Below are positions 19,603 through 31,600 of a stretch of DNA of 64,000 bases, piece after piece. The position numbers were made by a program, and so were the translations under genes. Origin of the DNA: Anodontia alba (lineage: Eukaryota > Mollusca > Bivalvia > Lucinida > Lucinidae); NCBI GenBank assembly GCA_964016985.1, contig OZ024821.1, forward strand, positions 12,822,620 through 12,886,619, in the 5' to 3' direction. The notes below the pieces were generated by a model that did not search any database, had not been told where the DNA came from, and saw nothing but the letters and a program-made list of their open reading frames with translations. Every line of letters begins with the position of its first letter. Within the stretch, counting starts at the first letter, position 1.

Positions 19603-22600
19603 GTAAGAGTTTTTGATTTTATAGACAAGCCTGAGCAAACAATATAGACCCTCAGTTGGATGCGCCGTCCGACTGGAGACCAGGAGGTCGCGGGTTCAAC
19701 CCCCGCCGAGGTCGGCAACATTCTTTCGTGGAGATTGATCATGAAATATTTTCTACGGTCATTCACTCCCTTCCGCTGTTTCAAGAAGGGCAGTTGTCAG
19801 TTTCTGGCGAAAGAATGTGCACAATACTGGTGAACCGCTTAGAGGACTAAGCCTGCCCAGTAAACGTGTGGTTAGGTAAACTGACCGCGCTCGACATGAC
19901 CCCATTGGGTTGACTGGGCCGTAAAACCTCAACACAAACAAAAATAGACCCAGATCAGATGTCACAGAAAACGGTGCCTGATCAGGGTCTGCAATGTTTG
20001 CCACTTATCCAGCTGGGCCCAGTTGTTCAAAGCTAACGACATCGTTAGTTAACGATTCGTTAAAATTTACATTGAGTGATATGCAAATATGCTGAAATTT
20101 TTTGCTGAAAAAATGTGAGTAGCTTTTGCAGCGCAAAAGCTACTCACATTTTTTCAGCAAAAAATATCAGAATAATGTATATTGAATCCGCTAAAACAGT
20201 TAAAGAAATGACCCTTAACGAGCTCGTTAAGCTAACGACACTTTGAACAACTGGGCCCTGGCTTTTACACATCATCAAGTAATAAAAGGGACCTGCTGAC
20301 ATGTTAGCAATTTCATCCATGAAAACATGTTTTGGGTGCATAAATGTTATGGGTACAGTAAATTCCCTAAAATTTTGTACACAAAATTTCTGACAAAATG
20401 GATTATGCAAACAGTGCAGACCCAGATATGACTGCTCCTGAAGTAACAGTCTGATCAAGGTCTGCATTGTTTGAAATTCCTCTTAAGCTTTTTAAGAATC
20501 AACTGCATAAAAAGCAAAATTTAAGCCAAAAACTTGTGGAATAAAGTGTTCGAAATTTTAGGACACTTACCATACTCATAAGAAGTGATTTAGCTGGATA
20601 TCCAGCTTATCTAGACTCAGCTAGTGGCTACTTTTGTTGTCTGCTGATAATCTTTGCAAACAGTTTGGACCCAGATCAAGCCCGACAAAACATCAGGCCT
20701 GATCTGGATCTAAACTGTTTGACACCCTGCTGGTATTCCTGAAAGATTTTTTTTTTTTATATAAATCAAAAAAAAAATCCACAGACGACAAAAAAGAATG
20801 CAAAATTACCCAGCATGCAAAGAGTTAAAGTCACAATGATGAAGGAAGAAAAAGAGGTTTGCAGCTACATGTGTATTGGAATATTGATCATTTGTGTTGC
20901 ACAAATTTGACTGCTGGTTTGACCGAAGGCAGGGAAAGTACTGAAAATATATAAACGATTAACATGGTAGAAAAAAATCGTCCTCAGTTTTTGTCTAAAA
21001 AAGTTTTGGAATAGTGGAAAATGCATGAGTTGGTCAGAAACGACAAGCAATCAACTTTTTGATTGAGGCTTGATCAGAATGTTTGGACTCATAGACTGAT
21101 CAGTCATCACTGTTAACCTTTTAGCATAGCAACAGATAAGAGGGGGTATCCACATAATATTTTTCTTATTTCTCCACAAAAACTTATGTTGTGGGTACTC
21201 ATTAGAAGTGCCTCAGCATTTTTCAGATGAAAAAAAGTGCCTTATCTGTTGCTATTAAATGCCAATCACAACTGCAGCAGACAACATTTTGAAGTGCTTT
21301 TCTTATTTTATTTTTCAAAAACAAAATGTGTCATGACATTTCCTGTGAATTATATGTCAGATTTTCTCTGAAAAATAAAAATAAATGTAGAATGTCATCT
21401 TCTACAAATTTTGCATGGCACTTTAAGCATCAGCACATGGCATATTGTTTTGTTTTGTTTTGTTTTTTTTTCTTATTGCTTGGTTCATTTATTTCATTTT
21501 CTTAATACAGGTGAGGGTATCAGGTTTTGATTATGTTGGAGTTGGCAACTCAACCAGTAAGAAAGATGCCCAGACAAACTGTGCAAGAGACATGGTTCAG
21601 TATCTTGTCCGACTTGGTCATATAAAACAGTCAGAAGTACCCTCAGCCATGGTAAGTTATACGTAATATGGTGCCTAAGCCCGCTGCTTTTTTGGGGTCC
21701 AGTTAAATTTCTGAAAAAGCAGTTCAAATTAAATTTGTAGGGTAAATATCCAGACATCACGACAACATACCTATAAAATTTTGACCCCCTTAAACCCCAC
21801 CTTTATATAGTAAAACTGGGGTTTACAGGGGTATACATTATTTTTCTTATTTCTGCTCAAAACAAAGATTGTGGGTACCCGTTAGAACTGCCTCGGCGAG
21901 GCGGTTCTAACGAGTACCCACAATCTATGTTTTGAGCAGAAATGAGAAAAATATCTGAATTTTTATCAGAAAAATCTTCGAGTTTTTTGGTGGTAAAATT
22001 TCCAATATATTTGTATAGGCGTGTTTTCGTAATGTATTAGTAATTCTTGCACCCATTAGCAAAACTAGGTACCCAAAAGAAAAATTTTAAGTTATTGATA
22101 CGATAAATATAATGAAGAATTTTGATAAAAAAAAAATATGATGCAAATTTAATTTTTGTAGGAAAAGTTTACAACAGAGTAGCTTTAGCTGTGAATAGCT
22201 ATGTACTGGCATGTAGCTATTTTCCTGTTTACTGATAAAACATGAATAATATGAAATAAAAACATGTTTTCATGAAAAAAGAAAAAAAAAATCATTGCAT
22301 GAACTCACGATAATGCTCTTCTAGTGAGAAAACAGGCACTAAAATGCCCTGTTTGAAAAAATTACCATGCCCTTTTTATACCCCACCACACAACAGTGGT
22401 GGGGTATTATGGTTTCATGTTGGACGTCCATGTTTCTGTCCACACTCATGATAAGGTACATAGGTGGCTAAAAATTTGGACATTTTGCCACTTAAGTAGT
22501 CAGTCGTGAGTAAAAATGTGATTTATTCTGTAAAATTGACTTTTAAGTGGCAAAAATTTGCTCTTAGGTGGCTTGCCGCTTAAGAGATTTTGCCACTTAT

Positions 22601-25600
22601 GTATCTTCAATGCTGATGACTAGCTACATAAATGTCCATGTGAGAGCGTCCGTCCGTCTGTCATACGTCCTTCCCTCCATATTTCGTTTCCAGATGATAA
22701 CACCAGACTTGGTATGAGCATTGATGTTATGGAGATCTGGTTTGGGATTGCCTGAATTTCATCTCTTTTTGACAGTTATCCGCCCACCACACGATAATGC
22801 ATGATATTATTGTTTTAGGTTTTTATTATTTATTTGGGGAGGGGGTGGGGAAACACTAGAATTAGTACATAATCTACACATGCATGCTTTTTTTTGGGGT
22901 GGGGGGGGATAGTTCCTAGTTTCAAAAAAGGGGGATATTTCGTGGAGAAATAAGAAATGTATCTATACATTTTTGTTAGAAAAAAAGCCTCAAATAAAGC
23001 TATGTTTACATAAATGTATAGTGTAAGGTTGGTTTTCTTTTCTTTGTTTATTTAGCCGACTGCAGAAGGCAGCAGTATGTTGGGAGGAAACCAGGAATTC
23101 CAAGGAGGTGCTGCACTGCCTGGTGTGGCCGCCCCACATCAGAGACTAGGCCTTGGTAAGATCAGACACATTTACTTTCATTGACCCTTAATGATTACCA
23201 TACTAGGTAATAATTTCAGTAGACAACATTTTTTGGATTCATTGTTATGCACAGGAATAACAACTCTTCCTTGCTTTATTTATGGTTATCTGCTCTTGTT
23301 AAGGTGGGGGGGGGGGACGTATTGTTTTTGGTTGTTGGCGTTGGCCTTTGCGTCACACTTTCTTGTTTGCACAGTATCTTGTGAACGAGTGGGTAGATTA
23401 TGAAATTTTCATGGATATATAATTGGGACATAACAAAAAAACTGATTAGATTTTGGTGATCTTGAACTGATTTTCAAGGTCACAACAGTAGAAAAATTGA
23501 AAAATTGCCATACTTTCTTGTCTGCACAATATCTTATGAACCAGTTGTTGGATTCTTACCAAATTTTCATGGATATATAATTGGGACATAACAAAGACTT
23601 GATTTAATTTTGATGACCTTGGCCTAATTTTCAAAGTCACAACAGTAGAAAAACTGAAAATTCACGGAGGGGGACATCTGTTTTCTCTGAGAACACTGTT
23701 ACTAGTTGAAAATTTATATCAGGAACCATAACTCTTACTTTTATTAATGATCAGTCACTTCCACTTCACACAGTTTCAAAGGAACTTCCATTTGAAAGCA
23801 AATCGATTATACATAATTCTCGAAATTAAACAAAACCTTTAATAGTAACAAACATCTACAAAATATTATTTGCATCACATACGGAACTGCGTTGTAGTGG
23901 TACAGTACAGCTTTCACGAAGGTTATATCGTTCGCGCTCCACGATAAAAAATTTTGCTCGTTAGCGCGAAACAAGCGTGGGATGAGCGTGGGTTTAGCGC
24001 GATTTTGGCGTGGGTTTTGCGCGACGCGTGAAGAATGGAACGCGAGGTTACGTAATCGTAGCGCGAAACGTATTACTGGCACGAGCGTGACAAGCGTGGA
24101 AAGGATTAACGACAATAGTAAAATATTTCTATCACAGGTGAGTCTGTGAATAAAGATCGATTCACGGTACTTTTGCAGTAGATTTTGATCCAGAAGTTCT
24201 CATTCTGTTGACAGAAAACCACAGCACAATAAATAAAAATGCACATTATCTACATGTATGTGTGGATGCGCAACCTGAGCTGAGTCTTCCTTGTTTTATA
24301 TCATTTTGTCCGTCGGGAAATTGAGATTCCCCTTCAACTTAATTTATGTCCAGTCGGGGAAGTATTTCACAATCTGGCAATAAAATGCTTCCTTTTTTTT
24401 TTTTTTTTTTTTTTTTTGTTAGCGGTTTAGATGAGTTATTGCATATGCGACCAGCATGTACAGCCCGACGTTAACCGGAGTTCCTTGGTGTAATTTGACG
24501 AAATACCTGGCCGATTTTTATTTATTTGTTTTTCCATCATATAGTACAGTCAGCGTGGAGGTTATATCGTCCATTCTCATGCGGATGCGTAAGTTGATCT
24601 GAGTCTGCACTAGTCGCAAAAGTCTCATTGTACCAAATGAGTTTTCCCAATCGCCGCACTCCGTGTCCCCAAAAATTAGGTTCATTCCCTTGTTCTCTTA
24701 AAATATTTTCCAAAGTTGCAATGATACGCCACCAGACGACGACACACAATTCTGGGACGTTCGCATTTCCAGAAAAGATAACAAAAATACAAGTGGAGAT
24801 ACCCGGAAGAAGCAACAGTCACATTCCCTTGCCCCGCATGAAGAAACCGCGTGCTCGTAACGGTAACGTCACGAGAAATCGAGGCGGATACAGCTAAGAG
24901 AAAAACACACTTATGTGCGTTAAATTATACAGAATTTTTTTCGTCAGAACTGCATATGAAACTTGCATGTATAAAAAGTAGAACCTAAGTATTGGGACAG
25001 AAAGGCCTATGCAAAGTGTAGACACAGGTCAGACGCCGCAGAGAAAAGGGGAATGCAACTAGTGAGGGGGAACAGGGAACATGGAAATTTGGAAACACTT
25101 TTAGGACATAAGACGTGCGACCAGTGAAGACTCAGATCATCTTCTGATGCAAGGGCTGTCAGATTTTGCCGGTTGTGGTGACAAACAGGTATGTACATGT
25201 AAACTTGGTCGGCCTCGGTGGCTCAGTTGGATGCGCCGTCCGACTGGAGACCAGGAGGTCGCGGGTTCAACCCCCGCCGAGGTCGGCAACATTCTTTCGT
25301 AGAGATTGATCATGAAATATTTTCTACGGTCATTCTCTCCCTTCCGCTGATTCAAGAAGGGCAGTTGTCAGTTTCTGGCGAAAGACTGTGCACAATACTG
25401 GTTAACCGCTTAGAGGACTAAGCCTGCCCAGTAAACGTGTGGTTAGGTAAACTGACCGCGCTCGACATGACCCCATTGGGTTGACTGGGCCGTAAAACCT
25501 CAACACAAGCAAACATGTAAACTTCAGTTCTTGAAGAGATTACAAATCTCTGGTTAAATACATCACCGTTTCAGTGAAGGTTCAAATACGTTCTGTGGCG

Positions 25601-28600
25601 TCTGATCTGGGTCTACACTGTTTGCTCAGGCATGTCTGTCCGAATACGTAGAGTAAGTACGGAAATTAGATCAAACCGAACCCCTTTCAGAAATCGTCCT
25701 GGATCCGCCCCTGATTCATAAAAGAAATGCTGTGTTCGACTCGTAAATTTCATTATCAAGGCATATGCAATTAGCTCCCTTTAAACAGTAAAACCTAGAG
25801 TGAGGGCCTTACCCCGCATTTACCAGGGTATAAATAAATATTGGCACTGTTATTCTTTTACATCATCTATATATTGAGAACATTAGGATTATTAAAATAC
25901 CCAGAAAATGCAACAGTCACAAAGCAACATTCTTTCCCTTGCCCCGCATGAAGAAACCACGTGCTCGCAGCGGTAACGTCACGTGAAATCGTGGCGGGAA
26001 ACCGCTTCGGGAGAAAAACACAACTTAATTTATAGAGCCTTTTCTCGTCAGAAATGTACACAAAACTGGCACGTATTAAAAAAAATAAAGAACCTAAGTA
26101 TTGGAACAGATAGGCCTATGCCAACAGTGCAGACCCAGATTAGACGCCGCAGAGAACAAGGGAATGAAACTAATTTGGGGGAACACGAATCATGACAATT
26201 TGGAAAACGAGACCTGTGCGACAAGTGAATACTAAGATCAACCTGCGAATCAGTCTTCGCTGTTTGTATGAGCTTCTTTGGCCTCTGGGCTTTTCAAGAT
26301 CATTCTCCGAGTGTATACTTTTCTTAATTAAAGCCAATATTGGTGTCTTCAGAAGGTGTCTTTCACCTTCAAGCTAATGACAATTCAGATGAGTGAGTGA
26401 GTGTTTTACGTCCAACTAACAGTTAGGTCATGGAGAGATGGGGGCCTTGGTTTAAAGTCTCATATGAAAGACTGAAGAAGCCTGGGATCGAACTCATGAC
26501 CCTTGCATGGGTTACAAGGCGAGCAGCTTTACCACTACACCACCGACTCCGAGGCACCCTTTCCTAATATGTCATACTGTTAAATATTTTATAAATGGGT
26601 CGCAGATATTGCACCATGCCCCGCCACTATACTAACATCAAGCAAGTGTCATAACTCTGTTAATAAATTAATAAAGTTTCAAGAAAATACCTTGAATTGT
26701 TTTCAAGTTACAGAGCGAACACAAATATATTACAGAAATCACTATGATATTCTCGATGTTCAAAGGGCCATGACTCCAAAAGTAGGCTCACTCATCAACG
26801 TATATGAAAGAAAAGAAGGGCACTTGTCAGTTTCTGCTGAAATGATTAACAGCTAATGTCTGCCTGCCCCGGAAATGTGTGCGGGCTCGACAAGACCGAA
26901 ATAGTTTTGACTGGGCCGTCTACGTCGGTACAAGGTTATTATGAATGAAGTATAATTTACGATGCCCGCGCCGGACAAAACCTACAATACTACAATGTAT
27001 GTATGACCAGCAAAGACTCAGGTCAGTCTGTGCATCGACCCACTATATAAAGCAAGCTTCTTGGATAGCCCTGAGTCCACAGACGGTGCATACTGTATGA
27101 TCATCGAAGGGTCTGATCCTCGGGGGCGGGGGTCCTATATACGGCATAGTACGGATGTGCGTGCCGAATAGCCCCCTTTTTCAGCACTGCCAGGTATATG
27201 ATTGGCCCCCTTTTTTCAGCAAAAAGTATATGAATGGCCCGATTTTTCTGGTTTCCTATGTGAAAGGGCCCATTTTTCTAACATCCTGGTATATGCACAT
27301 ATTTTTCGCTCAGAGATTTTGCGAGGCTGCTTATCCTCTTGGTATTACATGAATTTACTGTGATATTTGTGTAACAACCAGCAAAAAAGTGGGTACAAAA
27401 AATCAAAGAATAGGTCAACATTTTAGATGATCAAGTATATGAATGGGTCCGGTTTTTTTTTTTTTTTTTCAAAGGCGGGTATATGAATAGGGTAGGTTTT
27501 GAAATACTGGCTCGCACACCCGTACCAAAATTACCCCAAAGTTACCGCCCCCTCTTTCATGCAAATTGTCTCCATTGCATGAAATGTCAAATCCTGTTTT
27601 CTATTGCATGAACTGTCAAATCTGCTGTTTTCTGGGAAATAAAAAATATAACCGTTTATTTGTCGTCTACTGAATTAGCCCTGAGTGGTAATCCAGAAAT
27701 TTCGTGTTCGATACCCGGGAGCACAAAGTGTTGTGTCCTTGAGCAAGACACCTTATCTTCATAACTTAGCATTGGTTTCTACCCAGGAAGACTCTGCCTA
27801 GAATGTCCGCAAGGGTATATAATATATATCATTTTGAAGACGCTTCCCCGCCGATGCTAGATTTACATGTGCGTCTGTTTTATTCGTTAAATAAATTGAG
27901 GTCTTGGTTTTGCATATCGGATGCTGAAGTCACAAAAACAGAACACTTTACATGAGAACGAAAGTTCTGAAGAATACTCTGTAAGCCTTTAAATACAATG
28001 TTTTAAATCTATATACTGGAAGCAAATAACATAACATAATATTTATTTGTACCGTGATAAATGCCGGGCAAAGTCCTCACACTGCAGGTTTTACTGTTTT
28101 AAGGGAGCTAACTGCAATTGACTAAAGGGAGCGGGAGTTAACTGCAATTGCTTTACGAGTCGGGACCCATCCGAAATGGGATGAAGAGGGGGCAGGCTTA
28201 TTACATTAGCGGTTAACCTGTTTACTGAACACCCTTCCGTCAGAAACTTGTAACTGCCGATCTTGAAGCAGCAGAAGGAGCGAATGACCATAGCAAATAC
28301 ATTTGTGTTTACTAATAAACCGCACAATCTGTAGGGATCAAGAATCAAATCCGCGATCAGGTCTCGCGTTCCATTCCAGCCGGTGCGATAACATTCTTTC
28401 AAATAAAGTCAGTGCTAACAACTTATAGTTCGAAAGGAGGCATATCATATTTGCGAGAGAGAGAGAGAGATAGAGAGAGAGTCCACCCATTTTAGGAGCA
28501 TCCGGCTATTAGATTTAGGTATTGCTAGAGATGGCTAAACTGTTTTTTTTTTTGTTTTTTTTTTTTTTTTTTTTTTGCAAATAGTGAAGACCCTGATCAG

Positions 28601-31600
28601 ACGCCGCGTTCTATAATCTCGGCATGACTTAAATAATTTATGTTGAAAGAGACAGAAGACATCAAATCACCAGCATCATTAAGTGGTGATTTAAATGGAC
28701 AGCCCTAACCCTGGTCCAGTCATCATGAGAAACCGCCGAGGCCTCGATCCGAGAAGTGTAGATACCTTTCAGCCTGTCCGTTTCTGCCTCCCATGACAAA
28801 TGAAATGTATCCATACTCCTTAAGGCCTCCCTTAATACTTGAAGCGCTCAGCACATTCAGCAGACGGCATTTTCGTATTTTTTTCTTTATTTTCCAGTGC
28901 AAATAACTGGGCAAATAAGGCGTGACATTACATATGGACCGTTTGCTGGGCAGACGATTCACATGAAAAGTTCAGCCTTCTTGCTGTAAAATACTGAAAA
29001 CAGATCGGCATCTGCTCTTAAAATTTTCAGCAGCGCTCCAGAGGTTCAAGCAGTTTTCTTGGCAGCAGCAGCACGTGCTAACCTTGAAAATAATGGGTGA
29101 AAGGCGGGAATTTCCGACTTAGGAAGAGAAGCATGATAAATTGGTAAACAAACAATAAGATGGTTTGAAAAGGGACATTTCCGCTGCTAAAGTGATACGG
29201 GAAAAAATGAGCCAGCCTGAATATAGAATTTGTCAGATTTAGGGGAAAACGTGATTGTCGGCATCTGTACATTCTGCTAAGATTCTTCTAGGGACCGTGT
29301 AGAATACGTGAGGCGAACAACGAAGACCCTGACCAGATTGAGCAGATTGTTTTGGGGCTTCGCTGTTGGGAAGAATAAAATTACAACTAAAACACTACAA
29401 AATCACACATTACTTTGTAGTTTATTTGTGTTCTGACTAAACATAATAAGTCAATTATAAATCATTATTCTATTTTGTTGTACATGTATGTTAGGAGAAA
29501 TGTGCACATACTTTTTTTATATTCAAAATTTTACGTTCAGATAACTCGAGCATTTTTACCTGAGACTGCATAAGGTGAGCCTGGATAAGAGTGGAAGCTA
29601 GCGCGAGCGTGATCGTTTTCACGCTGCATGATATCCCAGCGCGAGCTGAGCGCGGATTTAGCGTGGGTTTAGCGCGGGTTTAGCGTGGGATAAGCGCGGG
29701 AATAGCGTGGGATTTAATCTTTTCCGCGATCGTGCATTAGAGCGAACGATATAACCATCGTGAAAGCTGTACTGTACATAAGGGGCATCCATGTCTCATG
29801 ACACTATTAATACTATTTATACATGAGATAAGAACAATTTTTCTCTTTTTATTGCTCCGATAAGGAAACAACTTTATCTTTAAAATACCAAGTCCATTTG
29901 TTACCTTTAAAGCACCATTCAAATCTATGGCAGACCTTATTTTCTCAGAAAAAAAATAACCCATTTATGCCGAGTGAACTCTTCTACCTCAACTCTTTGG
30001 ACAGGTTCATTTCTTATATAGGGGGTACCTGGTTAGTTTTGACCAACACCATGTTTTGTAGGAATTTCTGAACTTAATGCAAACAGATGAGACACTGTGT
30101 TCTGCGGTGTCAGATCTGGTCTACACTGTTTGCCAATGTCCCTTCTATGGGATGCTAGGCATAAATGGGTTAACATTTTGTCTGCTATGGTTTTAAATGG
30201 TGTTTCTAGGGTTAACCCTTAAAACGCCAAGAAAACCTGCATCTGAAAATGTCATCTGTTTATGTCGCCGGCTGAATATTCTTGCAAACTTTTCAAACAT
30301 ATTTTTGCATACAGGCAAACAGTGTGGACCTTGATCAGACTGCTCCTAGAGGAGCAGTCTGATATCGGTCCACACTATTTGCAAAAATGACTTTTAAAAT
30401 CACAAGCAGATGACAAAGCAGACGACAATTGTTGTGATTGGCAGTTTAAGGCTTAAAAACAGTATTTCAGCATAGGTGCAGATAGAATACTTTTTCTTTC
30501 AAAATGTATAGATATTTTTCTTACTTTCCATGAAAACATAGACTGTCTTATTCATTAGAAACCAGTTCTAAAGGGTACCCACAACATATTTTTGTAGAGA
30601 AATAAGAAAAAAAATATTTATCTAGGTCATAGCTGCAGATAAGAGGGAATATCTGCATAATGATATTCTTATTTCTCCATGAAAAAGTGGTTAATCATGA
30701 GAAACCCCTTGGGAGAGCCATTTCTGATGCGTACCCACAGCATATGTTTTGGTGGAGAAACAAGAAAAAATATTACATGTAGTACTTTTCTGTTGAAAAA
30801 AGTGCTTTATCTGGAGCTATGTGCCAGCCTCGGTGGCTCAATTGGATATGCGTCCGACTGTGATCAGGAGATGGCGGGCGCCGTCCTCACTGGTTCTGGT
30901 AACATTCTTTTGTGGAGATTGATCATGAAATATTTTCTGCTGTCATTCTCTCCCTTCACTGACTCAAGAAGGGCAGTTGTCAGTTTCTGGCAAAAGAATG
31001 TTCACAAGTACTGGTTAACCGCTTAGAGGACTAAGCCTGTTCCAGAAAAATGTGGTTAAGTGATCTGACTGGCTGTACATGACCTTAATAGGGTTGACTG
31101 GGCCGTTCAACTCTAACCAAACCTGGAGCTATATAGATTTCTCATAGCTTTAGATAAGACGCTTTTTTTCAACCAAAAAGTCTTGATATTTTTCTTATTT
31201 CTCCACGAAAACATATGTTGTGGGTACTCATTAGAAGTGCCTTGCCGAGGCGCTTCTAATGAGTACCCACAACATATGTTTTCGTGGAGAAATAAGAAAA
31301 ATATTTATTGGATACCCACTCTTATCTAGACCTATGATTTCTTATCTGGAGGTATGAATTTTCATTTATATAACAGGACGTGGTGGAATGAACATGAACA
31401 TGAACATGGATTTCAGTGACATACCTCAGCGGAATCTACCAAAGTACGAAAGCGGGCCTCCACTGAGCTATATGGAGAGAATTGCTGAGAAAAGACAACT
31501 TGAGGAGGTAGACAGTTTGTTCTAAATTTTTCTTAACTTTTATCATGCTGGGTAAAATTTTCAGCTGATAGCATATTGAAATTATATTTTTTTAAGTTTT

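Larger units (their letters stand above)
19603..21510 (+). other. DHX9: DHX9 intron 1
   Basis: 1.9 kb, GTAAGA to TTAATACAG. It holds a sense-strand SINE-A copy (19650-19945), a GGGCCCAGTTG foldback (20013-20269) and a shortened CATATGTTG-type foldback (21126-21255). No further coding sequence is seen. Confidence 0.85.
21652..23055 (+). other. DHX9: DHX9 intron 2
   Basis: 1.4 kb. Holds a foldback of the 7494-7775 family (21752-22040) and a pearl-like fragment beginning CCCCACCACACAACAGTGGT (22379-22823). The remainder is AT-rich with a G-rich run near 22830-22915. Confidence 0.85.
24480..28455 (+). repeat. DHX9: Diverged copy B of the DHX9 upstream segment
   Basis: Collinear with 15830-19405 in the same orientation but with different insertions: SINE-A with target-site duplication at 25195-25524, a local ~430-bp duplication (24790-25145 against 25890-26250) and a GTATATGAATGG-rich insertion (27120-27560). 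It lacks the 914-bp element and the CCAAT/TATA boxes of copy A. No copy of coding exon 1 follows it. (GA)n at 28454-28480 marks its end. Confidence 0.75.
23156..31376 (+). other. DHX9: DHX9 intron 3
   Basis: 8.2 kb. It holds copy B of the upstream segment (24480-28455), inverted GCGTGGG-rich repeats around it (23900 and 29777), SINE-A copies (25207-25512, 30821-31122) and several foldbacks. 23219-23790 has diverged ~165-bp direct repeats (TTTTCATGGATATATAATTG twice). 28490-29580 has poly-T and no recognisable gene. Confidence 0.8.

Noticed and set aside
25207..25283. A genuine tRNA gene
   Set aside because: The acceptor and T arms fold, but the anticodon arm is poor and the unit continues into a conserved body and tail with target-site duplications in several copies, so it is a SINE head.
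28380..28500. A second DHX9 coding exon 1 after copy B
   Set aside because: The duplicated block stops near 28455 at a GA microsatellite. No MGDVK-like codons or matching acceptor follow.
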